From the NCBI GenBank assembly GCA_001567275.1, contig LNBX01000024.1, forward strand, positions 62,001 to 126,000: a stretch of 64,000 bases of DNA, written 5' to 3'. Below, in pieces: positions 1 to 8,518 of the stretch (position 1 is the stretch's first letter; each line of letters opens with the position of its first letter). The notes under the pieces were generated by a model that saw nothing but the letters and a program-made list of their open reading frames with translations, searched no databases and had not been told where the DNA came from. The DNA comes from Bacteroidetes bacterium OLB10. GTDB lineage: Bacteria; Bacteroidota; Bacteroidia; AKYH767-A; OLB10. The position numbers and the translations under genes were made by a program.

Positions 1-933
1 TATAATCGTTATAGCAAGGTGGTTAACAATTACGACCAGGCATATCAGGTACTCAATACTGAAAAAGATGCCGACCTGAAGCAAATGGCAAAGGAAGAAA
101 TGGAAATGCTTGAAGCAGAGAAAACAAAACTGGAAGAAGAAATTCGTGTGTTGCTAATACCCAAAGATCCCGTTGATGAAAGAAATGCCGTAGTTGAAAT
201 AAGAGCAGGAACAGGAGGTGACGAAGCAAGTATTTTTGCCGGAGATCTCTTTAGAATGTATTCGCGTTACTGCGAAAAGAAAGGATGGAAAACCGAAGTT
301 GTTGACGAAAACGAAGGTACTGCAGGTGGTTATAAAGAAATAATTTTTGAAGTGACGGGTGATGATGTTTATGGCACACTGAAATATGAAAGTGGCGTGC
401 ACCGTGTGCAGCGTGTACCCGATACCGAAACCATGGGGCGCGTGCACACCTCTGCGGCTACGGTAGTAGTGTTGCCCGAAGCAGATGATGTGGATGTGGT
501 AATCAACCCTGCTGATCTGGAATTTCAGACAGCAAGATCCAGTGGTGCAGGAGGACAGAACGTAAACAAGGTTGAAACAAAGGTGCAACTCACGCATAAG
601 CCTACAGGCATCATGGTTACCTGTCAGATTGAACGCTCGCAACATGGCAACCGCGAACGTGCATTGCAAATGCTTCGCACCAAACTTTACGAGATAGAAT
701 TGCAAAAACACGAATCGGATATTGCAGCACGCAGAAAAACAATGGTATCAACCGGTGACCGCTCTGCAAAAATCAGAACATATAATTATCCGCAGAGCCG
801 TGTAACAGACCATCGCATTGGATTATCAACCTATAACCTGCCAACATTTATGAATGGAGATATACAAGAATTTATAGATGCATTGCAGTTGGCCGAAAAT
901 GCTGAGAAAATGAAAGAAGCTTCACTGGCATAA
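1..933 (+). CDS. prfA: Peptide chain release factor 1 (5' end outside window)
   Basis: Class I release factor that reads UAA and UAG stop codons in the ribosomal A site and triggers peptide release. The open frame runs in from the window edge; 304 residues follow a GTG at 19, but six sense codons lie upstream and RF1 is normally about 355 residues, so that GTG is internal and roughly 50 residues are missing. Visible landmarks: the VHRVQRVP block followed by a PxT-type recognition tripeptide (here PDT, about residue 134 from the GTG), and the peptidyl-tRNA hydrolysis motif GGQ at about 178-180 within [13 protein letters not shown]. The spacing of these motifs matches RF1 rather than RF2. It is followed after 11 bases by pyrF on the same strand, an arrangement common in Bacteroidota. 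Confidence 0.96.
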   Translation, partial: YNRYSKVVNNYDQAYQVLNTEKDADLKQMAKEEMEMLEAEKTKLEEEIRVLLIPKDPVDERNAVVEIRAGTGGDEASIFAGDLFRMYSRYCEKKGWKTEVVDENEGTAGGYKEIIFEVTGDDVYGTLKYESGVHRVQRVPDTETMGRVHTSAATVVVLPEADDVDVVINPADLEFQTARSSGAGGQNVNKVETKVQLTHKPTGIMVTCQIERSQHGNRERALQMLRTKLYEIELQKHESDIAARRKTMVSTGDRSAKIRTYNYPQSRVTDHRIGLSTYNLPTFMNGDIQEFIDALQLAENAEKMKEASLA

Positions 934-944
934 TTTTTTTTAAG

Positions 945-1764
945 ATGAACTATAGTGAACTTGTAGCTGAAAATAAAAAGAAAAAAATCTTTTTTATGTG
1001 TAGGGTTGGATACCGATTTGAACAAAATTCCAAATTCACTCCTGTCACTTAGTGACCCTGTATTTGAATTTAACAAACAAATTATTGAAGCAACACTTCC
1101 ACATACAGTTGCTTATAAATTAAACTTTGCATTTTATGAAGCACGCGGACCACAGGGTCTTGTTTCGATGGAACGCACCATGCAGTTTTTGAACAACAGG
1201 GCATTTACTATTGCCGATGCCAAACGTGGCGATATAGGTAACACTGCCACCATGTATGCTCAGTCTGTTTTTGATTATTATAAATTCAATGCCATCACAC
1301 TTTCGCCTTATATGGGTGTGGATACGGTTGAACCTTTTCTGAAATATAAAAATCACTGGAGCATTGTGCTGGCTCTTACTTCAAACCCCGGAGCTGACGA
1401 TTTTGAAATGCTCGAAACAGGAGAAGGAAAAGTTTATGAAAGAGTCATAAAAAAATTTGCTACTTCGCAAATGTCAGAACAGGTGATGTTTGTGGCAGGA
1501 GCTACCCGCCCTGAAACTTTCGCTATAATCAGAAAACATGCACCTGACCATTTTCTGTTGGTTCCCGGTGTAGGTGCTCAGGGAGGAAGTCTGGAGGAAG
1601 TTTGCCGATATGGAATGAATAGTTCTGTGGGATTGCTTATCAATTCTTCTAGGCAAGTAATATATGCTTCGTCAGGAAATGATTTTGCTGCAAAGGCCGG
1701 TGAGCAGGCACAAATCATACAGAAGCAAATGCAACAGATTATGCTGGACAAAGGAATTATTTAA
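945..1764 (+). CDS. pyrF: Orotidine 5'-phosphate decarboxylase, type 2 (apparent frameshift near the start)
   Basis: Decarboxylates OMP to UMP, the last step of pyrimidine synthesis. The natural start is the ATG at 945 (MNYSELVAENKKKK). That frame is lost in an A7 run at 981-987; the rest of the protein, from SFLCVGLDTDLNKIP, continues one frame away. With A6 the gene would encode 272 residues, as expected for the type 2 family. The catalytic block DAKRGDIGNTA is intact, at about residue 91 of the repaired protein. A TTG at 1006 could start the downstream frame, but it falls inside the first conserved strand (CVGLDTD). Either the sequence has a one-base error, or the gene is broken or read through by slippage. 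The DUF4184 gene follows directly, after one base. Confidence 0.9.
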
Positions 1765-1765
1765 C

Positions 1766-2500
1766 ATGCCTTTTACATTAGCACATCCTGCAGCAATAGT
1801 TCCGCTTTATAAAATTTTTAAAGGCAGATTGTCATTAACAGGTTTAATCATAGGCAGTATTGTTCCCGATACTGAATATGCAGTCAACACTGTAACAAGA
1901 AGTGTAATAAGCCACACAACAAAAGGTATATTCTACTACGATTTACCAATGGGAATTTTAATAGCAGTGTGTTATCATGCATTCATCAAGCAGGTGTTCA
2001 CTTATCAGCTCCCTGAATTTTTTCGCAGCAGACTTACTCCATTTGCAGATTTAAACTGGTTTCAGTATCTGAAAAAAAACAGCATCGTGTTTTTATTATC
2101 TCTGATGGCGGGAATATTGTTGCACATCGGATGGGATTCTTTTACACACGATGGAGGATACCTTGTAAGGCGAAATCCTGTGCTGACTACTGAAGTAATA
2201 GGCAGTTTAAAAATTAATCGCCTGTTCTGGCACATCAGTACTATTACAGGGCTTTATGTAATGTATCGTTTTTTTGTAAGCTACCTCTCAGTTCCTTTAC
2301 CTGATAATAAAAGACCTAACAGAAATTTCTGGCCGTTGGTATTCCTGGTGGCATGCGTGATTATGTTTTTACACTGGCTTCCTTTTGTGCGACCTCAGGA
2401 AGCACGATTTATTTTTATATCATTTTTTGGTTCCATGGCTTTGGGTATATGCGTGATTTGTTTTATTTTTCGCATGAAAATACTGAGCCGCAATGAATGA
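1766..2500 (+). CDS. DUF4184 family integral membrane protein
   Basis: A 244-residue membrane protein of unknown function. The start is set by the conserved MPFTLAHPAA opening, one base after the pyrF stop, so the two are probably co-translated. A longer frame from 1664 would run through pyrF and is not credible. The protein has the family pattern: an early LSLTGLIIGSIVPDTEY segment, a HIGWDSFTHDGGY stretch rich in His and Asp, and several hydrophobic helices including two long ones near the C-terminus. The conserved acidic and histidine residues recall membrane-embedded hydrolases, but that is only suggestive. Its last codons overlap the next gene by 8 bases. Confidence 0.8.
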   Translation: MPFTLAHPAAIVPLYKIFKGRLSLTGLIIGSIVPDTEYAVNTVTRSVISHTTKGIFYYDLPMGILIAVCYHAFIKQVFTYQLPEFFRSRLTPFADLNWFQYLKKNSIVFLLSLMAGILLHIGWDSFTHDGGYLVRRNPVLTTEVIGSLKINRLFWHISTITGLYVMYRFFVSYLSVPLPDNKRPNRNFWPLVFLVACVIMFLHWLPFVRPQEARFIFISFFGSMALGICVICFIFRMKILSRNE

Positions 2501-3755
2501 AGCCTTTCTTTACCATGTTTGGAAATACCGGTTGTTTAACACTACCGTTTTACAAACTATCAACGGTGATGAAGTGCATGTATTAAAACCCGGAGAACAA
2601 AACCCTGATTCAGGTCCTGATTTTTTTAATGCACGACTGCGCATTGGCGAAACTGAATGGGCAGGCAATGTTGAAATTGACACCACCAGTGCCGACTGGT
2701 TTCATCATGGTCATCACACCAATAAAGCATTTTCAAAAATTATTCTGCATGTGGTTTATGAGTTGAACAAACCACTTACGCATGGTATCCCGGTCGTGGA
2801 GCTGAAAAAATATATTGACACCACAGCAATGAATCAGTATGAACAGTTGCAGAAATCCAAAGACGCTATTCCATGCAGCAAGTTGTTGCATACGGTTCCA
2901 GAAATAACCAGGCAAACCTGGCTGGAGCGTATGGTGATTGAACGAATAGAGCAGAAAAGCAAGTTGATGGAGCAGGCGCTTGAAAATAATAAAGGTGATT
3001 GGGAAGTGACATTTTATCATCTGCTGGCTCGCAACTTCGGATTTAAAACCAATGCTGTTCCTTTTGAACTGCTTGCCAAAAGTATTCCGCTGAGTGCACT
3101 GGCAAAACAAAAAAACAACCTGCTGCAGTTGGAAGCAATGTTATTCGGACAAGCAGGTCTGTTGAATGAACCCGATGGTGATGATTATTATAACCAACTC
3201 AAACAGGAGTACAAACATCTTGCTCTTAAATTCAGCCTTGCACCAATGGAGAAAAATCTGTGGAAATTTGCAAGAATGCGTCCGGTTAATTTTCCTTCGG
3301 TACGCATTGCTCAGTTTGCGGCATTGGTGCATCAAAGCAGTCATTTGTTTTCAAAAATCATTGAGGTGAAAGAGGTGAAGCAGTTGCATAAACTGTTTGA
3401 AGTGCAGCCATCGGATTATTGGAATTCGCATTATCATTTTGCCAAAAAATCAACTGATCAATTCAAGGCGCTCGGGCAATCATCTATCGACAATATTCTG
3501 ATAAATACGATTTCACCGTTCTTATTTGTGTATGGTAAACTGAAAAATTCAGAAAAATTTCGTGAAAGAGCATTATCTTTGCTTGAGCAATGTAAGGCTG
3601 AGAATAACACCATTATCAGACTTTGGAAAGTAGCAGGTGTTAAACCTGAGCATGCATGGCACACACAGGGACTGATACAATTGAAAAATCAATATTGCAA
3701 TTCGAAACAGTGTCTGAAATGTGCAATTGGAATTAAAATATTAAAACAAAAATGA
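2493..3755 (+). CDS. DUF2851 family protein
   Basis: A 420-residue protein matching the Bacteroidota DUF2851 family, recognisable from its N-terminal half: a LKPGEQNPDSGPDFFNARL block, then WAGNVEIDTTSADWFHHGHH, then HVVYE. It has no signal peptide or membrane segment, so it is probably cytoplasmic. The D-x(n)-ExD layout with a nearby HHGHH is reminiscent of a restriction-endonuclease-like nuclease core, but I have no direct proof and the function is not established. The C-terminus carries a Cys pair, QCLKC. It overlaps the DUF4184 gene by 8 bases and the PspC gene by 4 (ATGA), so the three form a coupled cluster. Confidence 0.82.
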   Translation: MNEAFLYHVWKYRLFNTTVLQTINGDEVHVLKPGEQNPDSGPDFFNARLRIGETEWAGNVEIDTTSADWFHHGHHTNKAFSKIILHVVYELNKPLTHGIPVVELKKYIDTTAMNQYEQLQKSKDAIPCSKLLHTVPEITRQTWLERMVIERIEQKSKLMEQALENNKGDWEVTFYHLLARNFGFKTNAVPFELLAKSIPLSALAKQKNNLLQLEAMLFGQAGLLNEPDGDDYYNQLKQEYKHLALKFSLAPMEKNLWKFARMRPVNFPSVRIAQFAALVHQSSHLFSKIIEVKEVKQLHKLFEVQPSDYWNSHYHFAKKSTDQFKALGQSSIDNILINTISPFLFVYGKLKNSEKFRERALSLLEQCKAENNTIIRLWKVAGVKPEHAWHTQGLIQLKNQYCNSKQCLKCAIGIKILKQK

Positions 3756-3982
3756 ACAGCATTATTGAATCGGTAAAAAATTTTTTCGAACGTCAGGCAT
3801 TTGGCATCTGCGAGTTCTGGGGCGAAAAATTCGGAATCAAATCATCACAAATACGTTTGTTTTTTATTTATGCTTCTTTTCTCACCATTGGCTCTCCTGT
3901 TATTTTATATATGATTCTCGGCTTTTGGATGAAGATGAAAAAAATCGTCCACAGGCAACGCGGAGGAGTGTGGGATATGTGA
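3752..3982 (+). CDS. PspC domain protein, small membrane protein
   Basis: A 76-residue protein made almost entirely of one PspC-like domain. A short amphipathic N-terminus (SVKNFFERQAFGICEFWGEKFG) is followed by the typical IKSSQIRLFFIYASFLTIG and one long hydrophobic helix, then a basic tail. PspC domains sit in the inner membrane and, in the systems studied, take part in sensing or answering envelope stress. No pspA or pspB is adjacent. The start ATG overlaps the stop of the DUF2851 gene (ATGA), indicating translational coupling. Confidence 0.8.
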   Translation: MNSIIESVKNFFERQAFGICEFWGEKFGIKSSQIRLFFIYASFLTIGSPVILYMILGFWMKMKKIVHRQRGGVWDM

Positions 3983-4038
3983 TGAATATTCTTAACAAGG
4001 TATTCACCTTTGTACTTAACCGGGTTTTAATAATACAC

Positions 4039-4046
4039 TACATTTG
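4039..4046 (+). promoter_or_regulatory. Possible -7 promoter box for the ABC exporter operon
   Basis: TACATTTG matches the Bacteroidota -7 consensus TAnnTTTG and lies 17 bases before the ATG at 4064. No TTG lies about 20 bases upstream (the nearest is 26 away), so the -33 element is weak and the call is tentative. Confidence 0.35.
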
Positions 4047-4063
4047 CAATCTAACTATCTGTT

Positions 4064-4984
4064 ATGAGCATTTTATCTATAAGAAATGTTACTAAAAACT
4101 ATGCTACCCACAAAGCACTTGATGAAGTAAGCATAGAAGTGCCAGAAGGAAGTGTTTTCGGTTTACTTGGACCAAACGGTGCCGGAAAAACTTCTCTCAT
4201 TCGTATCATCAATCAGATTACCGGACCTGACAGTGGTGAGATTTTTTTTCTGGATAACAAATTGTCACCTGAACATGTTGCATCTATAGGTTATTTGCCT
4301 GAAGAACGCGGTTTATATAAAAAAATGGAAGTAGGTGAGCAGGCATTGTATCTTGCTCAGCTCAAAGGAATGTCGAGAAGTGAAGCTGTAAAAAGACTGC
4401 GATACTGGTTTGAGAAGTTCGAAATGAAATCGTGGTGGAAAAAGAAAATTGAAGAACTCAGTAAGGGGATGCAGCAGAAAGTACAGTTCATTGTAACCAT
4501 TTTGCACGAACCCAAGTTGCTTATTCTTGATGAACCATTCACCGGTTTCGATCCAATCAATGCCAACATCATAAAAGACGAGCTGCTGAACCTTCGTGAG
4601 AAAGGTTCTACCATCATCCTCTCTACACACCGCATGGAAAGTGTGGAGGAACTTTGCACTCATATTGCTCTTATCAGTAAGTCGAAGAAAGTGCTGGATG
4701 GTGCAGTGAAAGATGTACGCAAACAATTTCGAACCAATTTATATGAAGTAGAATATAAGGGAACTTCCATTGGATTTGCCAATGCATTGTGGGCCGGATT
4801 TGAACTTATTGATAACAAACAGACTGATGACCATCATTATGCTGTGGTAAAAAACCTGAACAACGCAAGTCCTAATGATTTGCTAAAGTTATTAATCAAC
4901 GAAGTTGAAATACTTTCATTCAAAGAAAGAATTCCCGGAATGAACGATATATTTATTGAATCAGTAAAAAATTCTAATGGGTAA
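4064..4984 (+). CDS. ABC transporter ATP-binding protein, NatA-like
   Basis: Cytoplasmic ATPase subunit, 306 residues, that powers the ABC-2 permease encoded next. All nucleotide-binding motifs are present: Walker A GPNGAGKTS at about 37-45, Q-loop, signature LSKGMQQK, Walker B LLILDEP and the switch His in STHRMES. The signature is the SKGMQQK form seen in NatA/CcmA-like exporters, and the extra C-terminal 90 residues also fit that group. The permease starts 12 bases after this gene stops. The substrate is unknown: NatAB is best known for Na+ export, but Bacteroidota homologues are mostly uncharacterised. Confidence 0.88.
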   Translation: MSILSIRNVTKNYATHKALDEVSIEVPEGSVFGLLGPNGAGKTSLIRIINQITGPDSGEIFFLDNKLSPEHVASIGYLPEERGLYKKMEVGEQALYLAQLKGMSRSEAVKRLRYWFEKFEMKSWWKKKIEELSKGMQQKVQFIVTILHEPKLLILDEPFTGFDPINANIIKDELLNLREKGSTIILSTHRMESVEELCTHIALISKSKKVLDGAVKDVRKQFRTNLYEVEYKGTSIGFANALWAGFELIDNKQTDDHHYAVVKNLNNASPNDLLKLLINEVEILSFKERIPGMNDIFIESVKNSNG

Positions 4985-4996
4985 AAGCAATTAACT

Positions 4997-6325
4997 ATGA
5001 ATAAGATTTGGCTCATCATACAACGTGAATATCTTACAAGGGTAAAAAAGAAATCCTTTATCATCATGACCATTCTGGGGCCATTGCTCATGGGTGGTTT
5101 GGTAGCTGGATTCGTATATCTTTCACTGAATCAGGGCGACAGTATTTCAGAAATTAAGGTGGTGGACGAAACAGGCGTACTTGCTCCTAAATTAAAAGAT
5201 TCTAAAACCATAATTTTCAAAAAAGATACCATGTCAATTGAAATAGCAAGGCATTTGTTTAATCCGAATACGGATTATGGTATTCTTTATCTTCCTAAAA
5301 ATACGCTTGAATCAGGTAAGGCAGCTGTGTTGTTTACAGAAAAACAACCTAACCTGACCATTGTATCTTATCTGGAAACAGAGTTGCAAAAAAATATTGA
5401 GAACATCAAACTCACTGAAGCGGGTATTCAAAAGTCTACACTCGATTCTATCAAAACCAATATTTCATTACAACAGAAACCGGTTGATCCATCAGGAAAA
5501 GATCAGGAATTTTCTGCAGGACTTACTGCAGGCATAGGCTTTGTAAGCGGGTTATTAATTTACCTGTTTATATTTATGTATGGAGTGCAGGTGATGCGTG
5601 GAGTAATTGAAGAAAAAACAAACCGAATTGTTGAAGTGATAATTTCTTCGGTTAAACCCTTTCAGCTGATGATGGGAAAAATTATAGGTATTGCGATGGT
5701 GGGATTGACGCAGTTCCTCTTGTGGATAATTTTATCAATAGTGGTTACATCTTTTGTTACAACAGCTATGGTAGGTAAGGATCAGAAAAAGTTGATTGAA
5801 ATGCAACAACAGCAGCAACAACAAGTAATGCAGGGTGCAGATACTCAGCCCGCAGCACTTAAAGCTACCGATATGGATTTTGCAGGAATGTTTGAAGGAT
5901 TTAATATCACCAAAATTCTTTTATGTTTTGTGTTTTATTTTCTTGGGGGTTATCTTCTTTACAGCGCGCTGTTTGCAGCCATAGGCGCTGCTGTTGACTC
6001 CGAAACCGATACGCAACAGTTTATGCTTCCAATAACAATTCCGCTGATATTTGCTTATGTAGTTTCTACCATTGTCATGTCAAATCCTGAAAGTCAGTTG
6101 GGATACTGGTTCAGTATTATTCCGTTTACATCTCCTGTTGTGATGATGGTACGTATGCCTTTTGATCCACCAATGATAGATATTATTATTTCAATGGTAT
6201 CACTCATAGCAGGATTTCTGTTTACTACCTGGATTGCAGCACGCATTTACCGTACAGGTATTTTGATGTATGGCAAGAAACCTACTTATAAGGAATTGGG
6301 GAAATGGCTATTTCATAAGCAATAA
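4997..6325 (+). CDS. ABC-2 type permease, NatB-like
   Basis: Membrane partner of the preceding ATPase; 442 residues. An N-terminal helix (residues about 22-45) leads into a large extracytoplasmic domain of about 140 residues. Five more hydrophobic segments then begin around GLTAGIGFVSGLLIYLFIF, with the signature RGVIEEKTNRIVEVIISSVKPFQLMMGKIIG at the first cytoplasmic loop (conserved in ABC-2 exporters, written here in part as EEKTNRIVEV). A Gln-rich stretch (QQQQQQQ near residue 270) sits in a loop between helices. It is followed after six bases by the Ppx gene. The substrate cannot be told from sequence. Confidence 0.85.
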   Translation: MNKIWLIIQREYLTRVKKKSFIIMTILGPLLMGGLVAGFVYLSLNQGDSISEIKVVDETGVLAPKLKDSKTIIFKKDTMSIEIARHLFNPNTDYGILYLPKNTLESGKAAVLFTEKQPNLTIVSYLETELQKNIENIKLTEAGIQKSTLDSIKTNISLQQKPVDPSGKDQEFSAGLTAGIGFVSGLLIYLFIFMYGVQVMRGVIEEKTNRIVEVIISSVKPFQLMMGKIIGIAMVGLTQFLLWIILSIVVTSFVTTAMVGKDQKKLIEMQQQQQQQVMQGADTQPAALKATDMDFAGMFEGFNITKILLCFVFYFLGGYLLYSALFAAIGAAVDSETDTQQFMLPITIPLIFAYVVSTIVMSNPESQLGYWFSIIPFTSPVVMMVRMPFDPPMIDIIISMVSLIAGFLFTTWIAARIYRTGILMYGKKPTYKELGKWLFHKQ

Positions 6326-6331
6326 CAACAG

Positions 6332-7264
6332 ATGATAGTTGCTGTTGTTGATTGCGGTACCAATACGTTTCATCTGCTAATTGCATCAGATGAACAACCT
6401 CAGAAAATATTATATAAAAAAAATTTAGCAGTAAAACTTGGGCAGGGTGGCATTGCAGGTCACATCATAACTGATGAAGCATTCAAACGTGGGATAGAAG
6501 CATTGAAAGAATTTTCGCAGGTAATTGACAAAATTCGTCCGGATAAAGTTGTTGCTTATGGAACAGCCGCACTTCGCAAAGCCCAAAATGGAAATGATTT
6601 TATTTTGGAAGCAAAGAGCAAGACCGGTATAGAAATTCAACTGATAGACGGACTGAAGGAAGCAGAACTGATTTATCACGGAGTGCGACAAGCAATGCCG
6701 CTTACTGAAAAGAAGATTCTGATAATGGATATTGGCGGAGGCAGTGTGGAATTTATTATTGCCAACAGAGATACTATTTTCTACAGACATAGTTTTGAGC
6801 TGGGAGCTGCACTTCTTCTGGATAAGTTTAAACCTTCAGACCCTATAACTGAGGAAGAAACTCAACAGATTAAAGAATATATTCTTAAAGAAACAACACC
6901 TTTATTTGATGAGTTAAACAAACATCCTGAAATGGATACGCTGATAGGTTCAGCAGGTTCTTTCGAAACCTTTGCTGAAATTATTTCTGAAAAATATGAT
7001 CATCATCCTCTGGAATATAAGGAGAAATTTTACGACATCAATTTAAACAGGTATGAGCAGGTGCATGAACTTTTGCTGCAATCTACCACCGCTGAGCGCA
7101 AACGTATGAAGGGCGTTGTTGATATGAGAGTAGATATGATTGTAATAGCATCCATCCTGTTGCATTGCGTTATTCACACTGCACCTATTAAAAACATAAA
7201 ACTCAGCACCTATGCACTGAAGGAAGGAATGCTTTACTTTGCATTCAATAAAAACCTGAAATAA
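6332..7264 (+). CDS. Ppx/GppA family phosphatase
   Basis: A 310-residue enzyme of the ASKHA fold that removes terminal phosphate from polyphosphate or from pppGpp. The phosphate-1 loop VDCGTNTFHLL is at the N-terminus, and the phosphate-2 loop MDIGGGSVEF is near residue 130. A third glycine motif, GSAGSFETFAE, is near 210. It contains only the two ASKHA lobes, like short exopolyphosphatases such as those of the Ppx1/Rv0496 type, and lacks the C-terminal HD-like domain of long Ppx. The start ATG lies six bases after the NatB-like stop, so it probably belongs to the same transcript. Which substrate is used is not decidable here. Confidence 0.88.
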   Translation: MIVAVVDCGTNTFHLLIASDEQPQKILYKKNLAVKLGQGGIAGHIITDEAFKRGIEALKEFSQVIDKIRPDKVVAYGTAALRKAQNGNDFILEAKSKTGIEIQLIDGLKEAELIYHGVRQAMPLTEKKILIMDIGGGSVEFIIANRDTIFYRHSFELGAALLLDKFKPSDPITEEETQQIKEYILKETTPLFDELNKHPEMDTLIGSAGSFETFAEIISEKYDHHPLEYKEKFYDINLNRYEQVHELLLQSTTAERKRMKGVVDMRVDMIVIASILLHCVIHTAPIKNIKLSTYALKEGMLYFAFNKNLK

Positions 7265-7302
7265 TTTGTTTTAAGTTTTAAATTAAGCATTTTTAAAGAT
7301 AC

Positions 7303-8466
7303 ATGGCGCACATTCTTATTATTGATGATGAAAAAAGTATCCGTCACTCGCTGAAGGAGATATTGGAGTATGAAAGTTATAAAGTGGATGAAGCTCCCGA
7401 TGGAATTGAAGGCATTAAGATGGCAGAAAAAACAAAATACGATCTTATTTTTTGTGATATCAAAATGCCTAAGATGGATGGAATTGAAGTTCTCGAAAAC
7501 CTGCAGAGCAAATGTCCGGAAGTGCCTGTGGTAATGATTTCAGGTCATGGCAATATTGATACTGCTGTGGAAGCTATTAAAAAAGGTGCTTTTGATTTTA
7601 TTGCCAAACCGCTTGACCTCAATCGTATTCTTATCACCGTAAGAAATGCCATGGACCGCACGGTGCTGGTAAAAGAAACCAAAACACTGAGAAGAAAAAT
7701 TACCCGTACCAACGACATGATTGGCGACAGTCAGGGAATAAAGCATGTAAAAGAAATTATTGAACGTGTGGCACCTACTGATGCGCGTGTGATGATTACA
7801 GGAAGCAACGGAACAGGAAAGGAACTTGTGGCACGTTGGATTCATGAGAAGAGCAACAGAAGAGAAATGCCATTGATTGAGGTGAACTGTGCCGCCATTC
7901 CGTCAGAGCTGATAGAAAGTGAATTGTTTGGTCATGAGAAAGGAGCATTTACCAGTGCGATAAAAACACGCAGCGGAAAATTTGAACAGGCGAATGGAGG
8001 CACCATTTTTCTTGACGAAATTGGCGACATGAGTTTGTCGGCACAGGCAAAGGTGTTGCGCGCATTGCAGGAAAACAGAATCACACGAGTTGGTGGCGAA
8101 AAAGATTTTGCAGTGGATGTTCGTATTCTGGCTGCTACCAACAAAGACCTCAAGAAAGAAATTGAGAAAGGCAATTTCAGAGAAGATTTATATCACAGGC
8201 TCAGTGTTATTTTGATTCATGTGCCTTCACTCGATGAACGCAAGGAGGATATACCACATTTGGTTCGTTATTTTCTGAAAGAAGTTGCAGATGAGTATAA
8301 GAATCCGGTGAAAGAAATTTCGGATGAAGCCATTAAAGAATTGCAGAACAAAAGCTGGACAGGAAACATTCGCGAACTGCGTAATGTTGTGGAACGTTTG
8401 GTTATTCTTGGCGAGAAAGTCATCAGCAAAAATGATGTGATAAACTTTGTGGCCATGCCTAAATAA
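7303..8466 (+). CDS. Sigma-54 response regulator lacking a DNA-binding domain
   Basis: A 387-residue protein with an N-terminal receiver domain (phospho-acceptor D52 in CDIKMPKMDG) and a sigma-54 AAA+ domain. AAA+ landmarks are Walker A GSNGTGKE at about 167-174, the sigma-54-contacting loop GAFTSA at 214-219 (usually GAFTGA) and Walker B TIFLDEIGDM. The chain ends at the lid subdomain with no Fis-type helix-turn-helix, which is usual for this Bacteroidota subgroup. It should therefore activate RpoN polymerase without binding a specific enhancer, or through a partner. No histidine kinase is adjacent; the one at 40938-42191 is distant. The gene stands 38 bases after the Ppx gene and is followed by a terminator. 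Confidence 0.92.
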   Translation: MAHILIIDDEKSIRHSLKEILEYESYKVDEAPDGIEGIKMAEKTKYDLIFCDIKMPKMDGIEVLENLQSKCPEVPVVMISGHGNIDTAVEAIKKGAFDFIAKPLDLNRILITVRNAMDRTVLVKETKTLRRKITRTNDMIGDSQGIKHVKEIIERVAPTDARVMITGSNGTGKELVARWIHEKSNRREMPLIEVNCAAIPSELIESELFGHEKGAFTSAIKTRSGKFEQANGGTIFLDEIGDMSLSAQAKVLRALQENRITRVGGEKDFAVDVRILAATNKDLKKEIEKGNFREDLYHRLSVILIHVPSLDERKEDIPHLVRYFLKEVADEYKNPVKEISDEAIKELQNKSWTGNIRELRNVVERLVILGEKVISKNDVINFVAMPK

Positions 8467-8472
8467 AAAAGA

Positions 8473-8496
8473 AGAGCATTGCTGCTCTCCCTTTTT
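8473..8496 (+). terminator. Rho-independent terminator after the sigma-54 regulator
   Basis: A six-base-pair stem AGAGCA/TGCTCT with loop TTGC is followed by CCCTTTTT. It lies between two convergent genes; the A-rich 5' flank means it may also work for the opposite strand. Confidence 0.65.
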
Positions 8497-8518
8497 GTAT
8501 GATGAAGGAAAACAATTT

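Noticed and set aside
945..1005. Programmed -1 ribosomal frameshift in pyrF
   Set aside because: A -1 shift would move the wrong way; the gene needs +1 (or loss of an A), and no stimulatory structure is evident.
1006..1764. pyrF as a 252-codon gene starting at TTG 1006
   Set aside because: It drops the first strand of the barrel and leaves MNYSELVAE, the typical pyrF start, unused upstream.
7540..8174. Reverse-strand frames over the sigma-54 regulator
   Set aside because: No recognisable protein; the + strand frame has full domain motifs.
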